The notes: a model not told the origin generated them from the letters alone. A DNA stretch of 64,000 bases from Neocallimastix lanati (nom. inval.) (GCA_016946835.1 JACVTC010000053.1:742501-806500); one strand, 5' to 3'. Positions 35,091 to 49,120 are shown, counted from the stretch's first letter. Made by a program: numbers and translations.

Positions 35091-38000
35091 TTTTAGATTA
35101 TATTATTAAGTACTTACACCAAAATATTTTAATAATTTATTATATTCTTCTTTGGATTCCTTTAATTTAAAATCATCTACTTTATTATTAATACCTAATA
35201 CATATTTTGAAATATGTGAAGAGGGAGATACTTTTGAATCAGGAAATTGTATTGAGGATTGTAAGCAGAGATGTGATGTGGTTCTTTTAACACCTCGCTT
35301 ATTTAAATTTTCAATAGATTGTTTAACTTTCAATTTATGTTGTGGTGATTTTTTTAAAATATGAACAGATGTAGGTAGTGACAGATGATTTGTTGATGTA
35401 ACTGTCGTTGATAATGGATGTGTATTCATTGATGATGATGAAGGTATTAACGATCTATTAAAGGAATTATTGTTTTTATTATTATCATTATTATCATTAT
35501 CTTTATTATAATAATAATTATTATTATTATTACTATTATTATTATAATTATTATTATTATTTTTATTATTTTTATTATTATTATAATTAATATTATTATT
35601 TTTATTATTATTGTTATTATTATAATTATAATTATTAGTATTGTTATTATTATTGTTACGATTATTATTATAATTATTATAATTATCGTTATTATTATTA
35701 TTATTATTATTATTATTTATGATTATTGAAGATGAAGTGTTTGAATATTTAGGCAATAAAGTTTGTGGAGTTCCATGTGGTGGAGGGATTGGAGTAGAAG
35801 AAGGTGATAAATAAGCAGAACTATTTTTAGTATTTTTATAATGATTTTGAGGGTTAAATTTTGGAGGGTTAAAATATGTAGGACTGTTATCTTGAGACCA
35901 TTTTGAAACATTATAATTATTAAAACTATCCATTGAAGATTGACTTAGGCTTATATTTAGCTCTTGATTCTTTTTATTGAGAAGAAGTAGCTTAGCTATT
36001 AACTTTTCATTAATATTATTTAATTTATTTAATTTTTTCTGATATTCAAAGTTTTCACGAGTTATGGCATCTATGACTTCCTCGGCTTCATGAAGTTTAT
36101 TTTCAGCAGCTTCAACACGAGTATTTCTAATACTATCCTCATATTGAATTGCATTATAATTAGGAATCATTTGAATTTCATTTACTAAATTTAAGATACG
36201 ATTATTAGCTTCTGAAGGTCTTGCTGAATAAATTCTAAATACTTCATTTCTTAAATGATGAATTTGTTTAGAATATGAACGTTGTAGTAATTCTAAATTT
36301 TCAACTGCTTCTTCCTGGTTAATAATTGCTTCATCTCTAGTTAAAATAATGGATCCAATCTCTGATCGAGCATTTGCTAAATCCTTTTCAACTTGCTTAT
36401 AATTCTGAGATAACCTTTCGACATAACTACGTAATTTCTTAATTTCATAAAATGCCGATTTTAATTGACCTTCTTCTAATGTTTTCTTTAAACTTTTATT
36501 AATATCAAACTTTTTTAATAATGCTAATTCTTTTTCTAATTCTTGATTACGAGATGTTAAAGTGGCTACTTTATTCATAAGTACTTCCCCATCCATTGAC
36601 ATATATTTCTCTTGATAACTAATCATGTTCTGTATTTTTTGCTTTAAGATACAGATTTCATGACCAGATTCATTAATTGCTGTGATTAAATCTTTTTCAG
36701 TAAAGTGTAATTTACGAATATCTTCACCACAATCATTAATTATTACTAAATATTCATCAATGTTCTTTTGGAGAGATTTTTTATCTTTCTCTAATTCAAC
36801 TATAATTTCCATTAATTTTTCAATGATATCAGAAAGTGTTTTAATTTTTTCTTTATTGTTATCATTTTGGAATTTACTTTCGGTCAACTCATTACCCATT
36901 GCATTTATTGAATTTATTATATCTTTATACATATTTTTCATAGATTCTAATTTTTCATTATTTATGTCATCATCTTCATATATTTTATTATTATCGATAA
37001 CAACACCTTCTCCACTAATTACTTGATTTCCTAATTCATCAAAAACATTATCTTTTTTCACCTTAACTCCGTGTTTTCTTATTATATTAATTATCTCATC
37101 AACATGTTTTGACATTTCATTAATTATATGATCCTGATCAACATTTGAATCAGTTTGGAAGTTGTATAAATTAGATCTAACTAAATTGACATTATCATAT
37201 ATTTGAGAAAGGATATTTTGACAATAAAACGACATTTTATCTTTATTTTTAGCAATTGTATTATTTAACATGTTCATCTCTTTTTGATAATCCAAGTTTT
37301 GTTTTGTTAAATTAACTATTTCCTGACCCATTTCATTTGCCATTAAATTGCAATCACTCCTTTCAATTCTCATTTGTTCTTTTAATTCTCTAATTTCTTC
37401 ACCTGCTTCATTAAAGAATATTATTGCTTCATTATTTGATTTTTCTAAATCAGTAATAATTGAAAATAAGGCTTTGACACCTATTTTAAGATTTTCATCA
37501 TTTTTTTCATTATTTGAAATTTCTTCTTTTAGTTTATCTTGTGTTTTAGTAAGTTCAGATTTTATATTATCATAATTTTCCTTCATTTTTTTAGATGAAT
37601 CAATCAGAATTTGTTGGTTTTCTATTGTTTTATTTGCATAATCTAGTTGTTGTTGAATATTTTCTAATTGCGTTTCTGCTTCTTTTGCCATTTCTGATGT
37701 AATTTGCATTGATTGATGTTTAATGAACTTTAACTCTTCTACTTGACATTTTAATCTTGATTTAAACTGAGAATTGGTACTCTTAGACAGAGCCAACTCC
37801 TCCTTCAATGATATAATTTCTTGTTGCTGTTTATATATTAAATCCTTTACAATATCATCACAATTAATTTTATCGGTAACATATGATACCTTCCTATTCA
37901 AATCAACAACCTCCATTTTATAATAACTGATTTGTTCATATAATTCAGTATTAACCTTTTCCAACTTTGCATTCTTCTGAATTTCTGTAAATAATGCTTC

Positions 38001-38250
38001 TTCTTGTTCAGTTAGACGATTATTCAATTTTTCGTTTTCTTGAATTAAACTTTTCAATTTAGTATCAATTGAAGTATTTCCATTTTTTGAAATGTCTATA
38101 GTTGAATTATTTGATGCATTATATTTTGTATTTGATGTGGACGCCTATAATATAATCATAAATTATTAACATTTATTTAATATCTCATTAATTTTAAAAT
38201 TTAATACTTTAATATCAAATATTATTTTTTATTAAATTAATAATTACCAT
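34758..38250 (-). CDS. Large coiled-coil protein, 1,071 residues, no family recognised
   Basis: Main exon 38144-35118, final exon 34943-34758. Both splice phases are zero and the sum with a start-only exon is 3,216 nt. Residues about 30-700 are almost continuous coiled coil. Within it a motif of the form (N/E)-x-x-G-x-E-I-x-x-L recurs: FNEAGEEIRELKEQM, MANEMGQEIVNLTKQ, INDCGEDIRKLHF and INESGHEICILKQKI. Residues about 720-870 are Ser/Pro and Asn-rich (poly-Asn/Tyr), followed by a basic Ser-rich stretch and a helical acidic tail ending EVLVINDDM. The proposed start is ATG at 38250-38248, immediately followed by a GTAATT donor; the acceptor before GCGTCC at 38144 keeps the frame. No in-frame ATG exists near the 5' end of the main exon. 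Likely a cytoskeletal or spindle-pole-type structural protein, by architecture only. Confidence 0.8.
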
Positions 38251-40630
38251 TTATTTATATCAAATATTTTTAAATATATTACTACTTAGATTGTTTATAA
38301 AAATTGTTATTATATCATATAAAATTAATTAATAATTAAAAATAATTTATTAATTTGATTTATAAATATATTTATAAATATATATATATATATTTACTTA
38401 TTTATTGCTTTTTATTTTTTTTTTTTTTTCTTTCTTTTTTTTTTTTTTTTTTGTTATTATTATTATTAGATACACATTTATTTATTTTACATTTAGAGGT
38501 ATTGAAAACTATACAATTTAATATCTAAAATTATTACAAATAATATTTTATAATATAAAAATAATTAAAAATAAAATGTAATATTAAAGAACTTATTTTT
38601 TATTATTATTATTATTTTTATTATTATTATTATTATTATTACTATTATTATTATTTTAAGGATTTTAATATAAATATCAAATATGAAATAATATTAATTA
38701 AAAAAAATTCTATTACTATTATTTACATAAGATTTTTTTTTTTTAAAAAAAATATCATTTATATTATTGTATATATATTGAAAAAATAAAAAAAATAATT
38801 TTTTTAAAATTATTTTTCGTAAGTACATATATATATTTTAATATTTATATAATTTTACTTATAAAAGTTTTTAATTGTTGTTATTTTAAACTCTTTTATA
38901 TTACTATTAATTAATATTAACTTCTAAAAATTTTTATTTAAATTATCAAAAAATATAATTCTAATATAGTATTATAAACATTGTATGAATGTTAATATAA
39001 ATATACATTTATTTACAAGGATATATTAAAGCTTATTTTATAATATTAATAAATAACAACTTTTATTAAAAAATAATAAAAATTATAAATCTGATTTTAA
39101 ATTTGAATTTTTTATTCTTTTTTTTTAAAATATTTTCAAAAAGAAAAAATATAAATACGAAAGAAAAAAGTACATATATAAACTATCCTTCAAATATATT
39201 AAAAATTAAAATTTGATTCTCACCAAAACTCTATTCTATGAAGTTTTTAATTTAAATATATGTTATATATATTATAATACAATTTTATAAGTAAATGTTA
39301 ATTAATGAATTAATGATATTTATTTTTTAATGATATTTAATATAGACAAATTTTTACAATTTTTATAGTTTGAAAAAGGATATATTAAAAAAATTATTCC
39401 TACACTTTTATAAACATATTTTATATCAAGTTAAACTATATAATATATAAGAATATTATTTATACAATATTTCAACTTTTTTTTTTTTGTCTTTTTGAAA
39501 AATTAATAAAATATAAAAACAAAATAAAACATACTTGATAATAACAAATAAATAAAAGTTATAATTCTTATTTTATAAGATTATTTTTTTCATTCTAAAT
39601 TATAAATAATATTTATTCATTTTATTATATATAATAAAAATATAAATTATAAATAATTTTAAAATATTTTTTAATGTTAATAATAAATAAAGTAAATTAA
39701 TTTTAATATTATGATGGATATTGGATTTAAAAACATAAAAGGGATTTTGATCTATAAAAAAACAAGTAAATTTTATATAAAATGGTTGGATTATTTATTA
39801 TTATTTAAAGCTATTTATATGAAATAAAAACTTTATAATTAATACTATATGAATTTTAATATTGATGATTAACCTTTTTTTTTTAAATATTCTCCATAAC
39901 AAGAAAAAAAGAAATTATATATGTATATTATAATCAATTACTAATATATTCTTTTTTTCGAATTTCATATTTATTAAAAAATAATAAATAAAATAAAGTT
40001 TTGTGTAACAAGCTTCCATCTCAAACTAATAAACATTTGATAACAAAAATCAATTTGTTAATCATAATTAATAAGTGCATAATATATAATTGAATAATAT
40101 ATATTTTGCACATTACCAATTTAATTACAATAGTTATATATATACCTTTATATTATAATATATTAAATAATGTTTATCTTATAAAAGATTTAAACTTTAA
40201 TTACTATTATCTTTAATATATTCCAAAATTTTAAATATTGTCAAAAAGTTAAATATTAGTTATAAAAATTAGTTATATAAAGATTAATCTAAACTAATAA
40301 AAAAACCCATAATTAATCATTTTATTTATTTATTTATTTATTTATTTATTATTTAAAAAAAAAGGTTTATTCATTAATAAAATATTATAGGCACCATTAA
40401 AGGAATTATATATCTATAAAAAATAATACGAAAATGCTTTGGGCAAATTTTAAAAAGCTGAAAATAAAATTTAAACCTTTTGGAAATTTTTATTCTTACC
40501 ATTAAGATATAGCATAATTAAATATATTATTATTTAAAATATATAAATAAATATAATATTAATATTTAATATTTACTTAAGTTAGATAATCATTATATAT
40601 ATTTGTTTTATATTTTCTTCGATTTTTATT

Positions 40631-40673
<43 letters not shown>

Positions 40674-40987
40674 TAATTATATATATATTTATTTAATTCA
40701 AAGAAGAAATAAAAGAATATGATAAATATTTAATATTAAAATTACTACTTCTACATTCTAATATTTAAATTACAGTACATAATTTAGTAGTTCTTTAATT
40801 AAAGCTATTATTTAGTAATACTTATTTTTTATTTTTTAATTATTGTTCATTGCTATTTTTTTTTATAAGTTTATTTTTTAATTATGTAATTTTTTTTATA
40901 AGTAAATAATTATTAAATAAATATTAATTATTGAAATTAAATAAAATTAATATATATACAATAATTATTGTTTAATAATTAATCATA

Positions 40988-41067
<80 letters not shown>

Positions 41068-42010
41068 TAAATTGCATTTTAAAAGTAATGAACTGATGTA
41101 TTTAAAGAAAAAAAAAAGATATTAATATATATTAAACTTAATATATTATTAAACTAAAATTTTTTAATTAATAACTATTGTATGATATGAAACTATTGAA
41201 GACGTAAATTTAAATAATTAATACATTTATTAAAAAAGTTAATATCGTTTTAACCTAACCATAATCAATTTTTGAAATGCGAAATTTATTGTATTAATTC
41301 TTATTACTGAATTAAATAATAGATAATTTATATCATAAAATTTATTATTGTGTTGATTCATGTGATTAAATATATACTGATATATATTTAATTTTGAAAT
41401 TTTAATTCTGAATAAATTAGATATATATGATATAAAACTTAAATATTAAATTTATATTTTTTTTTGATAATTATTTTATTTTATTTTATTTCAATATGTA
41501 TTATTATAATTATAATAATTATAATACTTTATTTCATATAAAATTTATATAGTTCTATATATTAGAATATATAATTAATATATTACCTATTTCTTATAAA
41601 TTAAATTATTTATATTAGAAATAGAGTACTCTCTTGTAAATTTTTAGGAATTAGAATTATTATTTTAATTGTACGAATTTATAATTTTATTAATAAAATT
41701 TACTAAACTACCATTATTTAAAACTCACTGCTTATAAATTATTGCACATAAAAGTCCCGCATATCATATATTTAATCACGTGAATTGTTATAACATTAAT
41801 AAATTTTATGATATAAATTATCTATTATTTATTATTAAATCTGGTCATAATTAGTATTTTAATTCAAATTTTGAAAAAAGTTTTATGATTTTATTTCTTC
41901 AATATTTAAATACGTTCTTTTAGATATTATTTATAAATTTTGTAATTGTATAATATATTTTATAATATTTTTTAAATAATATAAATAAATAAGTAAATAA
42001 ATAAGTAAAA
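38251..42010. other. Divergent 3.8-kb spacer
   Basis: Shared upstream region of the coiled-coil gene and the UBX gene. It contains poly-T (40633-40672), an (AAT)n array (40990-41066) and two coding-like shards: a 38-codon ATG frame at 39711-39827 (DIGFKNIKGILIYKKTSKF, then WLDYLLLFKAIYMK) and a fragment at about 40391-40500 (starting APLKELYIYKK after TTATAG, or MLWANFKKLKIKFKPFGNF in another frame). Neither has a recognisable family. Confidence 0.6.
39711..39827 (+). CDS. Short open frame, 38 codons, probably a relic
   Basis: ATG to TAA with Trp, Gly and Asp in a setting where random frames rarely contain them. No start context, splice sites or family support it. It may be a fragment of a lost exon. 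Confidence 0.15.
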   Translation: MMDIGFKNIKGILIYKKTSKFYIKWLDYLLLFKAIYMK

Positions 42011-42840
42011 ATGTCTTCTAAAACTGATAAAGAAGTTCTTCTTGATATGGGCTTTGAAGAAATCAGAATGTAATTAGTTTTATAAAATATATTTTTATTA
42101 TTATATTTTATATATATATTAATTTATTTTAATTTTAAATAGGTAATAACAACATATTATTAATATTATTATTCATACCTTTTAAAAAATAATTATATAA
42201 ATATATATATTAAATAGTAATAAAGCTTTAACTGAAACCAATAATTCTGGCCTTCAACCAGCCATGGACTGGTAAATTTAAAAAATAATTGTATAAAATG
42301 TATTATACCTAATTTTAATTAATTGGTATTATTAATTAATGTATTTTGTTTTATATAGGCTTTTAGCTCATGCTGATGATCCAATTGAAAGTTTTATTGA
42401 AGATGTTACTTCAAATGATGTATCTTCTGCTGCTGAAACAAAAGATACTTCCATGGAGGAAAATGGTAATAAAGAAGAAAATAGTGGTAAATAAATATAC
42501 ATTTTAAAATAATACATTTTAAAATAATTAATAATTTAAATAAATATGAATTTCATAGATTCTTTTTTTAATTTTTCTAAATTTTTATTTATATAAAAAT
42601 TATTGAATTAATCTATATTGAATAAAAACAATTTTGTTAATTTTTAATAATATAAATATAATAAATAGCACCATCTAATAATGATGGTGAAGCTAAATCT
42701 CTTATATGTAATGATTGTCAAAAAATTTTAAAGGATGGTAAAGCTTAATTATATATATATATAAATTTTTATTATTTTTATTTTTATTTTTTTTTTTAAA
42801 GTAAAGTAAATAAATAAATATATAAACGATGACGATATAA

Positions 42841-42908
<68 letters not shown>

Positions 42909-44267
42909 AATGAAACATTAGTTAATTGCAATTATATTGCATATTTTATTAATATTAGTATATTATCAAACATTATTATATGTATATTTATATTTAAATT
43001 TTTATATTAAAATTTATTATTTATTTATTATTATTATTTTTTCGTAATATTAGCCCAAGCCGCCGAATTTCATGCTATTAAGACAGGCCATCAAAACTTT
43101 TCAGAATCAACTGAAGCTGTTAAACCATTAACAGAAGAAGAAAAGAAAGCTAAATTAGAAGAATTAAAACAACGTTTAAAGGAAAAGCGTTTAATGAAGC
43201 AAAAAGAAGAACAAGAATATGAAAAACAAAAAGAAAAGGTTAGAAGAAGAACAGGTAAAGAGTTAAATGAAGCTCGTGAACGTATGGAAAAAGAGGAACT
43301 TAAGAGAATATACGAAAAGAAAAAGAGAGAACAAATTGAAGAAAAAAAAGCAAGGGCTAGAGTTAAAGCTCAAATTGAACAAGATAGAAAAGAGCGTGCC
43401 GCTAAAGTATATATATTAATTCTTATAGTTTAAATAAAATATAAATTATTAATATTTTAATGTTCCTAAAATAAATGTTATATAATAATATGTATGTTTA
43501 TTAATAAATATTATTTTAATTTGTAATGTAAATAATTATTAATATGAAATTTGAATAAAGCTCGAAGAACAAAAAAGATTAAGAGAAGGTAAACTGCCAA
43601 TTTCAAATAGTAGTTCAAATGTTAGTCTTAATTCAACCCCATCTGAATCAATTGATTATTCTGAAACTAGTATTCAAGTAGTTATCTTAATAACATATGT
43701 TATAAGTTGGATATAAGTTGATCAATATATATTTATTGAGTATTAATTCTTAATATTTAATTTTTATTTTTATTTATATTTTTATTTTATTTATTTATTT
43801 TTTTATTTTAAAGATTAGATGCCCAGGAATGGCACCATTAACTCATGATTTTAATTCAAACGATACTTTAGAAAAAGGTATCATATAAATATATATACTA
43901 AAATATTATAATTTGTTAATTAATATGAATAATTTTTTATTTTTCTATATTTAAAGTTTATGAATTTTTATTATCTAACAAACCAGAATTTTCAGGATAT
44001 TCATTGTCAACAACGTAATTAAATTTATCATTAAATATTAAATATATATTATAAATAAATAAATAAATAAAATATATTATTATTAATTTAATAAAATTTA
44101 TATATAAAAGTTATCCAAGAAAGGTTTTTACAGATCAAGATAAAAGTAAAACTTTAAAGGAATTAGGTAATATATATTTTATATTAATAAAATTTTAAGT
44201 TTTATTGTATTAAATTTATTAATATTAATTAATTAATTATTTTTATATTTGTTACATTTCTTTTACT

Positions 44268-44302
<35 letters not shown>

Positions 44303-44351
44303 TTCATTAGATCTTGTTCCAAGTTCAGTTTTAGTATTAGTTAATCATTAA
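42011..44351 (+). CDS. UBXN1: UBA/UBX-domain p97 cofactor (UBXN1/SAKS1-like), 332 residues
   Basis: Adaptor that couples ubiquitinated proteins to the AAA ATPase p97/Cdc48. Ten exons (42011-42069, 42218-42271, 42359-42486, 42669-42737, 43054-43406, 43561-43677, 43814-43877, 43957-44014, 44111-44166, 44311-44351) sum to 999 nt with all phases matching. The UBA domain is at residues 5-45 (LLDMGFEEIRINKALTETNN, then AMDWLLAHADDP). A Cys2-His2-like knuckle is at about 94-117 (CNDCQKILKDAQAAEFHAIKTGH). A strongly charged coiled coil spans 125-230. The UBX domain is at about 258-332 (RCPGMAPLTHDF, TYPRKVFTDQDKSKTLKELD, LVPSSVLVLV). Domain order matches animal UBXN1. Nothing is missing. Confidence 0.95.
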
Positions 44352-44397
44352 ACTCAAGAAACTACATTAAATAAATAAAATCATTTATTTATTTATT

Positions 44398-44455
<58 letters not shown>

Positions 44456-44518
44456 TTATATGATAAAATTAAATATTTTTTCAATTTTTAAAAAAGATTA
44501 AATATATATTTTTTTTAA

Positions 44519-44563
<45 letters not shown>

Positions 44564-44920
44564 TAAATGATTTCACTTTATAAAACAATTAAGCAATTTA
44601 AATTTTAAATGCGTATAATTTTTAAAATTAATATAAAATAACAAACTAACAAGATAACAAAAAAAAAAAAAAAAAAAAAAAAATCAAATCAAGCAAAAAC
44701 ATAAATAATAATAAAACTAATACATGTATTTATTAATATAATAAATAATCGTAAATAAAATTAAATTAATAAAATGAATATAAAAAGTAAATACTAATAT
44801 AATTATTGTTACTACTATTTTATTTTATTTTATTAAATTTTTTATTCCTTACAATACTTAATTCAATTTTGATATTTTAGTTTATGACATATTAATTTAT
44901 ACATTTATTTATTTATTATA

Positions 44921-45070
44921 ACTAACTAACTAACTAACTAACTAAATAAATAAATAAATAAATAAATAAATAGATAAATAAATAAATAAATAGATAGATA
45001 AATAAATAAATAAATAAATAAATAATAAATAAATAATAAATAAATAATAAATAAATAAATAAATAAATAG
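44921..45070. repeat. Tetranucleotide array (AACT)n(AAAT)n
   Basis: Six AACT units followed by about 30 AAAT units with TAGA interruptions. It lies about 570 bp past the UBX gene stop. Confidence 0.95.
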
Positions 45071-45589
45071 ATGGTTAAACTCAACAAACTGAAATATAAT
45101 TATTTAAATATTTGGTAAAAATTTATTGAAGGATTAAGGAATATATGTAAATCTTTGTTAAACAATAATATTAAAATAAATAATTTGAATTTTAAATATT
45201 ATTAAATTTTTAGATTTATTATATCAATAATCTATAACCTAAATTTATGTCATTTTATAATTTAATTATATTTTAATTTTAAACTTTCTAGTTATTATTA
45301 TTATTATTATTATTATTATTTTAAACTTTTATTATTCCATTATTTTATAATCTATATATATATAAACTATAATGTTTTATTATATCAAATAAGATAATTA
45401 TAAATTCGATGATCAGATCATAATTTATGTATAAGATTATGGCCATAAAAAAAAAAAAAAAGAATCTGAAATAATTAAATGTTAATAGTAAATACTAATA
45501 TTCTTAAATAAACAATATTTTAATGATTATAACATTTTTTTATTTAATATATTAACTTTAAATTTTCATTTATTTAATATAATTTTTTT

Positions 45590-45996
45590 TGACTGGGATT
45601 AACGAAAGGGGGGGACAATAGGCCTCCAGTCTCTCCCTTAAACAGACTTTCATTGGATACTTTGCCATAATGTTTTGATGCCGATGTGGTCCTCTATTTA
45701 AGAAAGACTATTATAAAAGAAATTTATGTTTGCCGCTTTATATAACGGACTTCTTTTCAGTGATCTCTTGAACTATCATCGAGGAGGAACAACTACACTA
45801 AGCTTCTCACAGATGAAGTGCATTCTACACTAGCAATTATATATTCTAACAATAGGAATACTTACCATAGTAAAACTTCATTTAAAAAAAAAAAGCATCC
45901 TTCGGGAGTATGAAAATCGTCCTATATAAATTCAGGAGGTATTCTCGAGGTTGATATAGAAACCTTATATATGTTAATCCCGAGTACTAACCATCA
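45590..45996. other. GC-rich element bounded by inverted repeats; solo LTR, MITE or structured RNA
   Basis: About 400 bp at roughly 40% GC, far above the neighbouring spacer and even above local exons. ACTGGGATTAAC (45592-45603 region) is complementary to GTTAATCCCGAGT (45973-45985), with 9 bp perfect. Taken outward the element can start TGACTGGG and end ACCATCA, the TG..CA ends of an LTR. It has TATA-like sites (TTATAAAAG at about 45711 on plus, ATATATAAGG near 45966 on minus). Internal pairings include GACTGG (45591-45596) with CCAGTC (45626-45631), AGGTT with AACCT around 45948-45965, and a TTCG loop at 45901-45904. All frames are full of stops. No target-site duplication or poly-T terminator was found, so the class is open. 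Confidence 0.5.
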
Positions 45997-46807
45997 GGAT
46001 AAAGGTTTGAAAGACACTAAATATAAATGATTTTAAAATTTCTTTAAATTATTATACTTTATAGCATTAATAACAAAATAATAATGAAAGACATTAAATT
46101 CTTAAAATAGAAGATAAATAAATAAATTAATAATAAATACATAAATGCAATAAATATAATGAAAAAATTATATATATAAAAAAATGAAAGTACTAATACA
46201 ATATTAATAATAACTAAGTAAAAATAAAAACAATTGATATATATAATATATAAATTAATATTTTTTTTTTTTTTTTTAAATAGCTATGTATATATAATTA
46301 TAAATTTAATAATCACTATTTTCATTACTTTTTAAGCATATGTTAATATGTAAAAGCAATAAATTTTAAAAAAAATTTTTCTCTATATTTAATGCTCATA
46401 AACAATTATTTTTAAAAATAGAAGTTTATCCTAATTAAAAAAATTTTATTTATTATAAAATATGAAAATAGTCAATTTTTAATATAATTTAGATTTTAAG
46501 AAAATATCTTCGTATTTGCTATATTTTTGTGGACTTTTTTTATTTTTATTTTTGAGTATAAATATTTCCTTAAAAATATTTTTATCTCATCTTAAATTTT
46601 AAATATTCAGAAAATAGAAAAAAAAAAATTAAAAAATATTAAAATAATATATTTAATTAATGGTAATAATAATATTAAAAAATAAAAAAAAATTACAATA
46701 ATATATATATATTTTTTTTAATATTTTTTATAAATAAAATATATTTATTATATTAATCATATTTATTAGTAGTATAATTAATTTGAATAATTATAATTTT
46801 AAATTTA

Positions 46808-46847
<40 letters not shown>

Positions 46848-47375
46848 TTTTTTTCTCTGAAAAATTTTTTTATTATCGGTTTTTATTTTAATATAAATAA
46901 TCTATCTAATTATATTAAAGGAAATAAAAAAAGTTGATACATATTAAATAATTAAATAAGTTAAAAGTTATAACATTATAATAAAAAAATTAATATATTA
47001 AAGATAATGTCTGAGACAAGGTATATATTTTACTAATATATATAAATATATATATATAAATCAAAGAAATAATAGAAAAGAAATAAATAATATTTCAACT
47101 ATATCAAGCAATATAATATATATATGTATATTTATTATGTCATAATATCATAATTGATATTTATATGCAAAATATTAATAATTTATATATCATATTATAT
47201 TTAAATGAAATAAAAATAGAGTATTAATTAATTATTATTAAATATCAATTATTTCATTTCATAAAAAAATATTAATTATAATATATATTCTCCTTTTTTT
47301 TTTTTTAAATAACTTATAAAATGATTTATTTAAATATAATAAAATAATATAATATCATTTTAAAATAATATTTAA

Positions 47376-48156
47376 ATGAATATAAGATTGTATGAGTCTG
47401 TCATTCAACCATTGACAGCAGAAAATCTTCAAATACTTCAAGAACAATATAAGAGTATTAAGAAGACTTCAACTACAGCAAGAATTATTAAATGGCTATC
47501 TGAAATTCCACAGAATTTAGGATCAGCGGATAATATGTCAACATCTAATGATAGGAAAGAGGGGAGTGAATATCAAAGCCAAAATATAAATAATAAAGGA
47601 ACTGATAATTTAGATTCTCAGCCACAACAAAGAAGTTTGGAAAAAATTAATAAAGAGAATAGTCATCAAAGCTTTAATGAATATAATAAAAAGAATGAAA
47701 GTAATAATGATTATGATAGAATGAAGAAGATGAATACACCGAGTACTGCTAATAATGCAACGGAAAAACGTTCATCAAGAGATAAAGGTAGACTTTGTTG
47801 TTATTTGAAGGTTGAAATTGGAGGAAATACACAATTATTACCAATTCATGAGGTAAAATTATTAATATATAGGGAAGTAAAAAAAAAAAAGATAAAATAT
47901 ATTTTATATAATAATAAGTATATTATTTTTAAGAACAGAAATATAATATTATGAAGTATTAATTAAAAAAAAAATAATTATCTCATTAATTAAAATAAAA
48001 ACTAAATTGAAATTTCTAATTTCGTTGAATATGAAAAAAAGGAGGAATAATTATATAAAAATATGTTATTAATAATGATAGTTAGTTTATATTTATAAGT
48101 TACTATTGATTATTTCAGTTTTTAGTTTTATTTTATTTTTTTTTAATTTATTATTA

Positions 48157-48187
<31 letters not shown>

Positions 48188-48481
48188 TTTATTTAATTTT
48201 ATGATTATTGTTATTTTATATTTTATGTATTGCTCTTTTAATTGTTATAGTATGATATACCACAAAATCTTGCCTACAATTTTTGTAAATCCAATAATGT
48301 AAGTTCATAAAAGTTATTAAATATATATATATTTCTATACAATTATAAAATACTAATACTATAATATTTTGTTATTATTATTGTATTATTATTATAAACA
48401 ATAAAGATACTGAATTCAGTTAACTCCTTGAAAGAACATATAATAAATGCAATTGAAAATTATAGTAAAACTTTGAAATAA
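47376..48481 (+). CDS. Small unidentified protein, 199 residues, three exons
   Basis: Exons 47376-47852, 48251-48298 and 48407-48481, all phase 0, with GTAAAA and GTAAGT donors. The N-terminal 45 residues are helical (YESVIQPLTAENLQILQEQY, then TTARIIKWLSEIP). The middle 85 residues are Asn/Lys/Ser-rich. The C-terminal 70 are compact: CCYLKVEIGGNTQLLPIHEY, DIPQNLAYNFCKSNNI, then a Leu/Ile helix. The pattern of a beta pair followed by 'D-x-P-x-x-L-A-x-x-F-C' and a short helix resembles small C-terminal modules seen in some coiled-coil/ciliary proteins. That resemblance is from memory of a pattern only and I make no functional claim. Confidence 0.7.
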
Positions 48482-48512
48482 ATTTTTATATTCTAATTAT
48501 AATTTATATTTG

Positions 48513-48568
<56 letters not shown>

Positions 48569-48673
48569 TTTTTTAATATTTAATGGTATATTGAAAATTG
48601 GTATTTATTTTTCATTTATGCTTATATATTAATATTAATATATAAATAAAATGATAAGTGAATGCTAATTTCA

Positions 48674-48704
<31 letters not shown>

Positions 48705-48902
48705 TTCAATCAATATATATATATATATTATATATATATATATTTTATTCATTATTTTCATATATGAATTTTCATTTCTTTTATTGTTATTATTATTATT
48801 TTTTTGTAGTGTATATATAAACATTATTTATTTATATTTATTAAATATTATATCATATATTATTAGAATTATTATTTTAATTATTTTTTTTCTTTTCTTT
48901 TT

Positions 48903-48933
<31 letters not shown>

Positions 48934-49089
48934 ATTATTACTTTATATTTCTTTCGAATAAATTAAAAATACTTAAAAATGAAATGACGATATGATGATA
49001 TAATATAATTAATAATTGAAAATTAAAATAAATAAATAAATAAAATAAATAAAAATAAATAAAAATAATAATAAAAAAAATTAATAAAT

Positions 49090-49120
<31 letters not shown>

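Larger units (their letters stand above)
44352..47375. other. 3-kb spacer containing a GC-rich element
   Basis: Holds poly-T (44400-44454), poly-A (44520-44560), an AACT/AAAT tetranucleotide array (44921-45070) and the unusual element at 45590-45996 (separate entry). A plus-strand frame near 46490-46610 reads hydrophobic residues but is compositionally random. No gene called. Confidence 0.65.

Noticed and set aside
45857-45865. ATACTTACC resembling the 5' end of U1 snRNA
   Set aside because: Flanking sequence has no U1 stem-loops or Sm site; a 9-base match is not enough.
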